Source: an uncultured Bacillota bacterium
GTDB taxonomy: Bacteria; Bacillota_I; Bacilli_A; RF39; UBA660
DNA: 28,434 nucleotides
Assembly: GCA_947165195.1 (NCBI GenBank)
Contig: CAMUZJ010000007.1
Span: forward strand, 1 to 28,434
Direction: 5' to 3'
Under the pieces are notes generated by a model. It did no database searches and was not told the DNA's origin. It worked only from the letters and a program-made list of their open reading frames with translations. The translations under genes and the position numbers were made by a program. Positions 21,991-28,434 of the stretch are shown here, in pieces; the stretch's first letter is position 1; each line of letters opens with the position of its first letter.

Positions 21991-22554
21991 ATGAGAGTTA
22001 ATGTAGTGGAATTAAAAAACGATATATATCATTATCAAAATATAATCAAAGAATATGAAGAAATATACATACGAATGTATCATGAACTTTCTTCAGCAAC
22101 TACCTATTGGCATGATCCACATGCCTATGCCTATTTTAAAGAAATCGATATAGAAAGGCAAAAAGTAAAAACTACTCTTTATGAACTTACTACTCTACAA
22201 GAAATATATATCTACATGATAGACTCTTATTCAAAATTAGGAAAAATAATAGAGTGGAATTTAAATGATAGAAGTAAGATTATAAAATCATTAGAAGAAT
22301 ATATTGGAAAATTAAGACAAATAATAAAACAATACAATAACTTAAATATTACAAATTTAGAAGAACTAAAGGATTCTATGTTACAAGAAAAAGAAAAACT
22401 AACTACTACTTTAAATCTAGTAAATGACTACTTGCAACAAATACAAAAAAGTTATAATCGATTAATACAAATAGAAACAGATGTCAAATTTAGACTATCT
22501 AAATTAAAAGTAGGAGTTATTGTAAAAAAACTATTTGGAACTTATAACAGGTGA
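21991..22554 (+). CDS. Helical protein with WXG100-like motif
   Basis: A 187-residue, almost wholly helical coiled-coil protein. Near residue 39 it has YWHDPHAYAYF. The spacing W-x-D-x-x-A-x-x-F copies the turn of WXG100/ESX proteins (W-x-G-x-x-A-x-x-F) with Asp for Gly. The first 90 residues would form a helical hairpin as in WXG100 or LXG N-terminal domains; a second coiled coil (about 85-165) follows and a basic tail (LKVGVIVKKLF). No signal peptide. First of three small genes with nearly no spacing. I regard it as a possible type VII secretion substrate or chaperone; no secretion ATPase is in the window. Family not recognised. Confidence 0.55.
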   Translation: MRVNVVELKNDIYHYQNIIKEYEEIYIRMYHELSSATTYWHDPHAYAYFKEIDIERQKVKTTLYELTTLQEIYIYMIDSYSKLGKIIEWNLNDRSKIIKSLEEYIGKLRQIIKQYNNLNITNLEELKDSMLQEKEKLTTTLNLVNDYLQQIQKSYNRLIQIETDVKFRLSKLKVGVIVKKLFGTYNR

Positions 22555-22559
22555 TTAGA

Positions 22560-22853
22560 ATGGAAAACTATATAGATATTGATAACTTAAATATTGTAAA
22601 AAATAAAATAGATTTATATTGTAGAGAAGAAGAAGAAAAATTAAATGAATTGATTGGGACATTTTCCTCTATTAGTAATCATTTAAATACAACCTATAGT
22701 ATGGATCTAGATAAAATACAAGAAGACTTTATAAGCAAAATGAAACTATTAAAAAGAATGCATACAAATGATTTATTAGTGCTAAAAGATAATATAGAAA
22801 AATATCAGATGACAATGATAAAAGTTGCTAAAAACTTTGATGATGTGAGGTAG
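22560..22853 (+). CDS. Small helical protein, second of the cluster
   Basis: A 97-residue acidic, helical protein (two helices around a break near SNHLNTTYSMD) with the size of WXG100 proteins or type VII secretion chaperones but without a Trp motif. ATG at 22560 is chosen because AGGTGA (22549-22554) lies 5 bases before it; the GTG at 22551 is part of that ribosome site. It starts 5 bp after the preceding stop and ends 3 bp before the next start, so it is certainly co-transcribed. Function unknown. Confidence 0.6.
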   Translation: MENYIDIDNLNIVKNKIDLYCREEEEKLNELIGTFSSISNHLNTTYSMDLDKIQEDFISKMKLLKRMHTNDLLVLKDNIEKYQMTMIKVAKNFDDVR

Positions 22854-22856
22854 AAT

Positions 22857-23099
22857 ATGGATGATTTAAAGAAGCAAGATTATATTCGACTAAAAAATGA
22901 TTTATTAAGCATTCGTAATTTAATAGATTCATTAAATAAAGACTATGTAACTTTAACAAGCTATTTAGAAAGAGGATTAAAGATAGATAATAGAATTATA
23001 GAAAAAGAAAAATGGGATATGATTGGTAATAGGCAAAAAGAAGTACTAACTGATATCAATCAAGTTGTATTACCATACATAGAAAAAAATATTATATAA
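22857..23099 (+). CDS. Small helical protein, third of the cluster
   Basis: An 80-residue helical protein: a first helix (KKQDYIRLKNDLLSIRNLID), a short turn and a second helix ending IEKNII. A Trp (EKWDMIGNRQKEVL, about residue 53) lies late rather than at a central turn. It starts 3 bp after the previous stop with GAGGT as ribosome site and is closed by a terminator. No family recognised. By size and position it could be a partner or chaperone of the first protein. Confidence 0.55.
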   Translation: MDDLKKQDYIRLKNDLLSIRNLIDSLNKDYVTLTSYLERGLKIDNRIIEKEKWDMIGNRQKEVLTDINQVVLPYIEKNII

Positions 23100-23105
23100 G
23101 ACTAT

Positions 23106-23131
23106 GGTACTCTAAATTAGTACCTTTTTTT
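23106..23131 (+). terminator. Terminator of the small helical protein cluster
   Basis: GGTACT (23106-23111) pairs with AGTACC (23119-23124) around a 7-base loop and is followed by seven T. Confidence 0.85.
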
Positions 23132-23144
23132 CTTCTCTTTTTTT

Positions 23145-23153
23145 TGATAAAAT
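23145..23153 (+). promoter_or_regulatory. Extended -10 before the clostripain-like gene
   Basis: TGA followed by TAAAAT (23148-23153), 26 bp before the ATG; the -35 position lies in T-rich terminator sequence. The ribosome site is AGAGGGTG. Confidence 0.45.
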
Positions 23154-23178
23154 AAATGTAGGATAAGAGGGTGTTTAT

Positions 23179-25131
23179 ATGAAGAATCTTTTTACAAACA
23201 ATATAAAAAAAATAGTTCTAATTCTCATACTTTTAATAGTAATTATCCTTGCTTTTTCTTTATACTTTTCAATAAAAGCAAAGAATCAAGTAACAACTAG
23301 TAGAACTGTAATGATTTATATGGTAGGAGCTGACTTAGAGTCTACCATTGGAATGGCTACTCGTGATTTAAAAGATGTAAGCTATAGAAAAACAAAAGCT
23401 AATCATGTACATGTTATTTTAATTGCGGGAGGAACTACCTCTTGGCAAAATAACTATATCGATGTAAATGAAAGTTCTATTTATTCTCTAGAAGAAAGTG
23501 GCTTTGAAAAAATAGATATTCGTGATAGAGAAAATATGGGAGATACTAATAATTTAAATTACTTTTTAAATTATGTATATGATAACTATAAAAGCGATAA
23601 ATATGACTTTATTTATTGGAATCATGGAGGAGGAGTAGATGGTAGTGAATATGATGAATTTACAAGTGATCATCTAACACTAGCTAATATGCGAGATGCC
23701 TTTGATAATAGTCCTTTTCAAGAAGATAATAAGCTAGAATTTCTATTTTTTAGAACTTGTTTAAATGGTACAGTAGAAATTGCTAATATTTATCAAAAAT
23801 ATGCTGATTATATGATAGCATCAGAAGAAATAGCTTATGTTACCAATATTGATTCTCTACTTCGTGTTATTAATGAGATAAAACCTTCTGATACACCTGT
23901 AGAAATAGGTAAAAAAGAAGTAGATATTTATAAGAGATTGATTGCTCATATGTGTGATGAGTCTTTAGAAAAATACTGTGTAGATTCTACCTATTCTGTT
24001 ATTGATTTATCCAAAATAAATGACCTCAATAATTCCATAAATGAATTTTCAATGGACTTATTAAATGAATTACCAAATCGCTATGAAGACTTTGCTAAAA
24101 TACGATCTAATATGAGTCAATATGCAGATGATATTCCTTATTATGATATGGTAGATTTATATGACTTTACAGAGAATTTTGATTCTTATTCTACCAAAGG
24201 CACACTAGTAAGAGATGCAATAGAACAAGCCGTTATTTATAATTGGAGTAATACTTCTCACTCCCATGGACTATCTATTTATTTTCCATACCATAATCAA
24301 ATGTATTTAAATATCTATAGTGATATTGCCTCTTCTTCTACCTATTCTAATTTTATCTCTAGTTTTTATAAAGTAAAAAATAATACTCCAAGTAGTTCTT
24401 ATAGTACTTTTTCTAACTCTAATGCAATGATAGCTAAGAAAGAAGAAGAGGCAGTAGATGTTACTATGGAATTAACAAGCGATGAAGTAAAAGACTTTTC
24501 TAAAGCTTCCTATATGGTATTTGCTGATACAAAAGATGGTTACTATGAAATGATATATCAAGGAGAAGATGTAAAATTAGAAGATAATACGTTAAAAGCA
24601 AATGTAAAAGGAAAACTCTTAAGATTAAGTGATTTTGAATATGAAGATGATAGTGGCTTTTTATCATTAAGAGAGATAGAAGTACAAAAAGATTACATTG
24701 ACTTAAGGACAGTAGCTGTTTTATCTATGACAAATAGTATGTTTTATAATAAAAACTTTACTGCCTATCTTACTATTCGATTAGATAAAGAACATCCTAA
24801 TGGATATATTCAATCTATTTATACCTATTTAGAAGATGAGAATATGGATAAGAAAGTAGACTTTGCTTATACACCTGTTGGAATTCATCTTACCGATTAT
24901 CCGTTTATTTCACTTATTAGTACTAGATATAAAATATTAGATGAATTTGGTAATTATAATCCTAATTGGAAGATGGAAAGTAGTTCTACCATTCGAAGTA
25001 AAACTTTTAAAACAGATGAAATTAAATTTATAAAAGAAGATTTTTCTAGTAATTATGACTATTATGTAGTTTTTAAAGTTACCGATTTATCTAATCAGGA
25101 ATATTATTCTTTACCAATAAAATTAAAATAG
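23179..25131 (+). CDS. Membrane-anchored clostripain-family (C11) cysteine protease
   Basis: A 650-residue protein with an N-terminal anchor (about 10-32, after KNLFTNNIKK), so the bulk lies outside the cell. The C11 domain follows: VMIYMVGADLES (about 44-55), the catalytic His H149 in YWNHGGG and the catalytic Cys C194 in FRTCLNGTVEIANIYQKYADYMIASEE. Family members cut after Arg or Lys and self-process. Most show D-A-C-L around the Cys; here it is R-T-C-L. Residues about 420-650 form a beta-rich C-terminal domain of unknown role. It is followed after 12 bp by a BspA-like surface protein, so the two probably act together at the cell surface. Confidence 0.85.
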   Translation: MKNLFTNNIKKIVLILILLIVIILAFSLYFSIKAKNQVTTSRTVMIYMVGADLESTIGMATRDLKDVSYRKTKANHVHVILIAGGTTSWQNNYIDVNESSIYSLEESGFEKIDIRDRENMGDTNNLNYFLNYVYDNYKSDKYDFIYWNHGGGVDGSEYDEFTSDHLTLANMRDAFDNSPFQEDNKLEFLFFRTCLNGTVEIANIYQKYADYMIASEEIAYVTNIDSLLRVINEIKPSDTPVEIGKKEVDIYKRLIAHMCDESLEKYCVDSTYSVIDLSKINDLNNSINEFSMDLLNELPNRYEDFAKIRSNMSQYADDIPYYDMVDLYDFTENFDSYSTKGTLVRDAIEQAVIYNWSNTSHSHGLSIYFPYHNQMYLNIYSDIASSSTYSNFISSFYKVKNNTPSSSYSTFSNSNAMIAKKEEEAVDVTMELTSDEVKDFSKASYMVFADTKDGYYEMIYQGEDVKLEDNTLKANVKGKLLRLSDFEYEDDSGFLSLREIEVQKDYIDLRTVAVLSMTNSMFYNKNFTAYLTIRLDKEHPNGYIQSIYTYLEDENMDKKVDFAYTPVGIHLTDYPFISLISTRYKILDEFGNYNPNWKMESSSTIRSKTFKTDEIKFIKEDFSSNYDYYVVFKVTDLSNQEYYSLPIKLK

Positions 25132-25143
25132 GAGGTGCTTGAA

Positions 25144-26745
25144 ATGAAATGGAATAGAAAAAAACGAATCTTTATTATTTCTCTTATATTTCTCTTTTTG
25201 ATAACTATAATTTACTTTGTATTTTTTAAACAATATACCTATTCTTTAAAAGAAGGGAAAAATAATACTTTTCATATGGCTCTTTCTTTTAAAAATACAA
25301 AAAGTATTTCTATTTCTGTAAAAGATGAAGATGTAGATTTGATTTTTTCTAGTAAAAATAATAAAAAGAATCCAAATTATTTTTTCTATCTATTAAAAGA
25401 TAAAGAAGAGAAGGTAGTGGATAAGGGATTAATAGATATTTCTAATAAGAATACAATTTCTCTTCCAACATCTGGACTTTATACATTAACTATTATTTAT
25501 CAAGGAAAAAATAATATTACTTTGGATGGAGAAATTTCTATACAAAAGAGAGAAGAAAAGACCTATTCTACATTAGCTTCTGGAGATGAAATTAGTAAAC
25601 ATATTGACTTATTAACAGGAAGAGAATTTATAGATTATAGTATTACTTCTATTAAATTAGCAACTACTATGAATCCTAACTATAGCTCTTTAGAATATAT
25701 GGTCTCTACAAAAGATTCTACTAGTCCAATTTATTTATGGAAAGAAGAAGATACTTTATACTTTTATTCTGCTAATTCTATTTCTTTAGGAGAATATGCT
25801 TCTTTTATGTTTTCTAATTTGGGAGCACTAACCAATATAAATGATTTACAATATTTTGATACGTCGTTGGTAGTAAATATGGACTCCATGTTTTATAATG
25901 ATGAAAATTTAAGTGATATCAAAGCTCTTTCATCATTTGATACAAAAAATGTAGTAAGTATGAATAATATGTTTCGAAATTGTACTTCTCTTAGAGATAT
26001 CACTTCTTTCATTTCCTTTGAGACAAGTAAGGTAAAAGATTTTACATCGTTTTTAGAAAATACAAATGTAGTAGATATTGATGCTTTAAAATATTTTGAT
26101 GTTTCTAGTTCCAAGAGTTTTTCCTTTTTCTTTGCTGGTACATCTATTTCTAATCTTTCACCAATAAAGAATTGGGATGTTTCTTCCTCTGAATTTTTTG
26201 CTTATACATTTTATGGTACTCCAATAGAAAATGTAGATGCGCTAAAATCATGGAATGTAGAAAATGTATCAGATATGTCCTCTATTTTTAATGGCTGTGT
26301 TTATTTACATAATATTGATGGACTAAAAAATTGGAATACCTATTCCTTACAAGACTTTTCTTATGGGTTAGAGTATACCAAAATTGAGGAGGTAGATGCC
26401 TTAAAAAAATGGAATACCAATCAATTAAAAAAAATCGAAGGAGCCTTTTACCATGCTAGAAGCTTAAAAGATATTACTGGGATACAAAACTGGAATGTAT
26501 CTAAAGTAGATAGTTTAAAAGAGTTATTTTATTATACTAGTATTACGAATGTAGACGCATTAGAAAACTGGAATGTATCTAATGTATTCGATATGTCTTA
26601 TTTATTTAGTCATACAAAGCTAGAAAATATTAGTGGATTAAAAAAATGGAATATATCCAAAGTAGAAAAGTCAGAAAATATTTTTGATCATACGAAAATT
26701 AAAAATTTTAATGTTGTTAAGGATTGGAGCTTTATAGAAATTTAG
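25144..26745 (+). CDS. Membrane-anchored BspA/DUF285 repeat protein
   Basis: A 533-residue surface protein: basic start (KWNRKKR), membrane anchor (about 9-30), a beta-sandwich-like region (about 35-135) and, from about 220 to the end, some eleven copies of a 25-residue repeat with cores such as NWDVSSS, SWNVENV, NWNTYSL, NWNVSKV and NWNVSNV followed by a Met/Phe turn. These are BspA-like DUF285 leucine-rich-type repeats, found in adhesins of gut bacteria, mycoplasmas and lactobacilli. The repeats run to the C terminus with no LPXTG or other wall anchor. ATG at 25144 is used because AGGAGG (25130-25135) is 8 bp upstream; the GTG at 25135 overlaps it. Confidence 0.85.
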   Translation: MKWNRKKRIFIISLIFLFLITIIYFVFFKQYTYSLKEGKNNTFHMALSFKNTKSISISVKDEDVDLIFSSKNNKKNPNYFFYLLKDKEEKVVDKGLIDISNKNTISLPTSGLYTLTIIYQGKNNITLDGEISIQKREEKTYSTLASGDEISKHIDLLTGREFIDYSITSIKLATTMNPNYSSLEYMVSTKDSTSPIYLWKEEDTLYFYSANSISLGEYASFMFSNLGALTNINDLQYFDTSLVVNMDSMFYNDENLSDIKALSSFDTKNVVSMNNMFRNCTSLRDITSFISFETSKVKDFTSFLENTNVVDIDALKYFDVSSSKSFSFFFAGTSISNLSPIKNWDVSSSEFFAYTFYGTPIENVDALKSWNVENVSDMSSIFNGCVYLHNIDGLKNWNTYSLQDFSYGLEYTKIEEVDALKKWNTNQLKKIEGAFYHARSLKDITGIQNWNVSKVDSLKELFYYTSITNVDALENWNVSNVFDMSYLFSHTKLENISGLKKWNISKVEKSENIFDHTKIKNFNVVKDWSFIEI

Positions 26746-26770
26746 AAAGATTCTCTTTTGAATCTTTTTT
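26746..26770 (+). terminator. Terminator of the protease/BspA-like unit
   Basis: AAAGATTC (26746-26753) pairs perfectly with GAATCTTT (26760-26767) and runs into further T. It begins directly after the stop codon. Confidence 0.9.
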
Positions 26771-26792
26771 TCTATTAAATAAAATAGAAGCA

Positions 26793-26798
26793 TATAAT
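26793..26798 (+). promoter_or_regulatory. -10 element before the carboxypeptidase gene
   Basis: Perfect TATAAT 17 bp before the TTG start. The matching -35 (TTCTAT, 26770-26775) is weak. Confidence 0.45.
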
Positions 26799-26815
26799 CT
26801 TTTAGGTGATTTTTT

Positions 26816-27883
26816 TTGAAAAAAACAATCTTTTTATTCCTATTTATTTTATTATTTATTCCTTTTAAAGTATTAGCTGCATCTGAAATTATGGTAATGG
26901 ACTTAGATAGTGGACGTGTATTGTATGAAAATAATGCAGATGAGAAAAGACTGATTGCTTCTATTACGAAGATAATGACTGCGATTATTGTCATTGAAAA
27001 TGTCAAAGATTTAGAAAAGCAAGTAACAGTAGGAGAAGAAGTATTAAAATCATATGGCACCAATATTTATATAGGAGTAGGAGAAAAAATAAAAGTAAAA
27101 GATTTATTATATGGCTTGTTGTTAAGAAGTGGAAATGATGCAGCGATGACACTAGCTATTACAACAACTGGTAGTAGTGAGGAGTTTGTCTCTTTAATGA
27201 ATAAAAAAGCAGAAGAGATAGGAATGACAAATACTATTTTTCAAAATCCTCATGGATTAGATGAAGAAACAAAAAATTATTCAACTGCCCGTGATATGGC
27301 TATTTTATCTAGATATGCAAATAAAAATAAAATATATAGAATGATTAGTAAAACAAAAAAATATTCGGTCCAAACTAGTGAAAAATCTTATCTATGGTAT
27401 AATCGAAATAAATTATTATCTACTTATAAATATTGTACAGGAGGAAAAAATGGCTATACACCTAGTGCTGGTAAAACACTAGTAACGACTGCTTCTAAAG
27501 AAGATTTAAATTTAACCGTAGTAACATTAAATGATCCTAATATTTATGAAAGTCATGAATCCTTATATGAATATTATTTTTCGAAATACAAAAAATATAA
27601 AATTATCGATAAAGATAATTTCTCTTTTGATAAAACTTTATTTGATAAAGAACTTTATATAAAGGACTCTTTTGAATATCCTCTAAAGGAAGAAGAAGTA
27701 TCGAAAGTAAGAACCAAAATTGTGATTGAAAATAAAGAAAGAAAACACGTAGGAAATATTTATATTTATTTAGAAGATAAAGAGATTGGTAGTATTCCTG
27801 TGTATACTAGTGGTAATACAAAAGAAAAAGAGGAAGTCTCCCTCTTTGCAAAGATTAAGAATTGGATATTCGATAGAAGTTAA
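26816..27883 (+). CDS. D-alanyl-D-alanine carboxypeptidase (DacF-like PBP)
   Basis: A 355-residue low-molecular-weight penicillin-binding protein that trims the terminal D-Ala of peptidoglycan stem peptides. Signal peptide 1-21 (cut at KVLA-A). Motif 1 is S49-I-T-K52, motif 2 S105-G-N, and motif 3 is K211-N-G in GGKNGYTPSAGKTLVTTA, with Asn where KTG is standard. Residues about 270-335 form the beta-rich PBP5_C-type domain, and the end (SLFAKIKNWIFDRS) is an amphipathic helix suited to membrane attachment. The start is TTG at 26816 with AGGTGAT 6 bp before it; no better start precedes the signal peptide. Its 3' end overlaps the convergent phosphoesterase gene by 29 bp. Confidence 0.92.
   Translation: MKKTIFLFLFILLFIPFKVLAASEIMVMDLDSGRVLYENNADEKRLIASITKIMTAIIVIENVKDLEKQVTVGEEVLKSYGTNIYIGVGEKIKVKDLLYGLLLRSGNDAAMTLAITTTGSSEEFVSLMNKKAEEIGMTNTIFQNPHGLDEETKNYSTARDMAILSRYANKNKIYRMISKTKKYSVQTSEKSYLWYNRNKLLSTYKYCTGGKNGYTPSAGKTLVTTASKEDLNLTVVTLNDPNIYESHESLYEYYFSKYKKYKIIDKDNFSFDKTLFDKELYIKDSFEYPLKEEEVSKVRTKIVIENKERKHVGNIYIYLEDKEIGSIPVYTSGNTKEKEEVSLFAKIKNWIFDRS
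27827..27847 (-). terminator. Terminator of the phosphoesterase gene, inside the carboxypeptidase gene
   Basis: On the minus strand AAAGAGG (27847-27841) pairs with CCTCTTT (27833-27827), and the sequence continues TTCTTTTG. It lies 7 bp beyond the phosphoesterase stop and within the last codons of the opposite-strand gene. On the plus strand the stem has no following T run. Confidence 0.65.
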
Positions 27884-28434
27884 TACTAGGTCTACAAAAT
27901 AATCTGATTCCTTCTTCATTGGTACCAAGGCCACTTGAAATATATAGTTCACTATCTCCTATTGTATAGTGTTCTTTATTATACTTTTTAGCCCCTTCTA
28001 CTGTAAAGATAGGTCCTATAAAAGGTATTTGAATATTACCATTATGAGAGTGTCCGGAAAGTAATAAATCAAAGTGATTCTTTTCTAAAATACTATCAGT
28101 AATATCTGGTTGATGATAGATGGCAATGGAATAAAGATTTTGTTTTTGTACTTCTTCTTCAATAGTAAATTCATTTTCAGAAAATCCAGCTAGGACAATC
28201 GCATCATTAGAATTATTATATAAAAGTTCATATTGATTATTTAAAATAATAAATTGACTTTGATTCATAATAGTAGAGAAGTATTTTTTATCTTCATCTC
28301 CTGCAATAGCATATTTACCAATATTTGCTTTAATTTTAGAAAGAATTTCTATTATTTGTTCTTGTTCTTGATTATTTATTTCATATTCTTTCGCAATTAA
28401 GTCTCCAGTAAATAGAACGATATCTGGTTCTCTT
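27855..28434 (-). CDS. Calcineurin-like metallophosphoesterase (5' end cut by the window)
   Basis: At least 193 residues of a YkuE-type metallophosphoesterase; the frame is open to the window edge, so the N terminus with the first metal motif (DxH) is missing. An internal ATG at 28268 is not the start, since the reading upstream of it encodes conserved sequence: PDIVLFTGDL (the GD motif), then AIAGDEDKKY. The standard third motif GNHD reads GDED here, replacing both the Asn and the His ligands. Later motifs are intact: a lone His in IYHQPD and the GHSHNGNIQIPFIG motif, then SSGLGTNEEGIRLFCRP. Members often sit at the membrane and act on lipid or nucleotide phosphates. The gene converges on the carboxypeptidase gene with a 29-bp overlap. 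Confidence 0.85.
   Translation of the reverse strand, partial: REPDIVLFTGDLIAKEYEINNQEQEQIIEILSKIKANIGKYAIAGDEDKKYFSTIMNQSQFIILNNQYELLYNNSNDAIVLAGFSENEFTIEEEVQKQNLYSIAIYHQPDITDSILEKNHFDLLLSGHSHNGNIQIPFIGPIFTVEGAKKYNKEHYTIGDSELYISSGLGTNEEGIRLFCRPSINFYRISNS

Noticed and set aside
25850..26740. Repeated blocks in the BspA-like gene as a possible tandem DNA repeat
   Set aside because: The repeats are degenerate at DNA level and explained by the 25-residue protein repeat.
26671..27063. A 130-codon minus-strand frame opposite the carboxypeptidase start
   Set aside because: It crosses the terminator and promoter between two confident genes and looks like reversed signal-peptide and AT-rich sequence.

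Overview
The window is a strongly AT-rich (by eye about 70% A+T) chromosomal stretch from a low-GC Gram-positive bacterium using the standard code (no in-frame TGA). AGGAGG-type ribosome binding sites, TTGACA/TATAAT-like promoters, TTG/GTG starts, U-tract hairpin terminators and the gene families (YhgE/Pip, DUF4956, BspA-like repeats, clostripain-like protease, DacF-like PBP) point to Firmicutes/Bacilli, probably an uncultured gut lineage of the Erysipelotrichales/RF39 type. That placement is inference. The cell has a peptidoglycan wall (D,D-carboxypeptidase), the MEP isoprenoid pathway (dxs) and aromatic amino acid enzymes.

Layout. 1-710: seven tRNA genes (Leu, Ser, fMet, Asp, Phe, Arg, Pro; all with encoded CCA), the 3' end of an array that probably continues to the left, closed by a terminator. 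Directly behind it lies a degenerate inverted copy of about 30 bases of tRNA-Pro, then a minus-strand orphan restriction endonuclease of the MvaI/BcnI type with no methyltransferase in the window. 1686-4706: a divergent MTA/SAH-deaminase-like amidohydrolase with a small nucleoside-deoxyribosyltransferase-like partner, then malic enzyme with its own promoter and terminator. 4794-7648: a four-gene run of small hydrolases (MccF-like S66 peptidase, SGNH esterase, NUDIX, C39-like papain fold). 7724-10343: YhgE/Pip membrane protein plus a GNAT acetyltransferase, from a strong promoter with a dyad over its -10.

10471-15856 is a compact six-gene operon bracketed by terminators: VTC/polyphosphate-polymerase-like CYTH protein, DUF4956 membrane protein, membrane-anchored Asp-rich beta-helix carbohydrate-binding protein, GT2-GtrA fusion, phosphodiester glycosidase (apparently starting at CTG) and a four-helix membrane protein. 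Its promoter has a -10 but no -35, with three direct repeats spaced 10-11 bp just upstream, as in OmpR/PhoB-type activation. This is the best candidate in the window for a poorly described system, probably building or modifying a phosphate-containing surface polymer.

16149-21922: a YjbR-EVE fusion protein, a small membrane protein, dxs overlapping a membrane-anchored transglutaminase-like protein, and chorismate mutase overlapping prephenate dehydrogenase. 21991-23099: three small helical proteins, the first with a WXG100-like motif, possibly type VII secretion related. 23179-26745: two membrane-anchored surface proteins, a clostripain-family protease and a BspA/DUF285 repeat protein. 26816-28434: a DacF-like D,D-carboxypeptidase converging on, and overlapping by 29 bp, a metallophosphoesterase cut by the window edge, whose terminator lies inside the carboxypeptidase gene.
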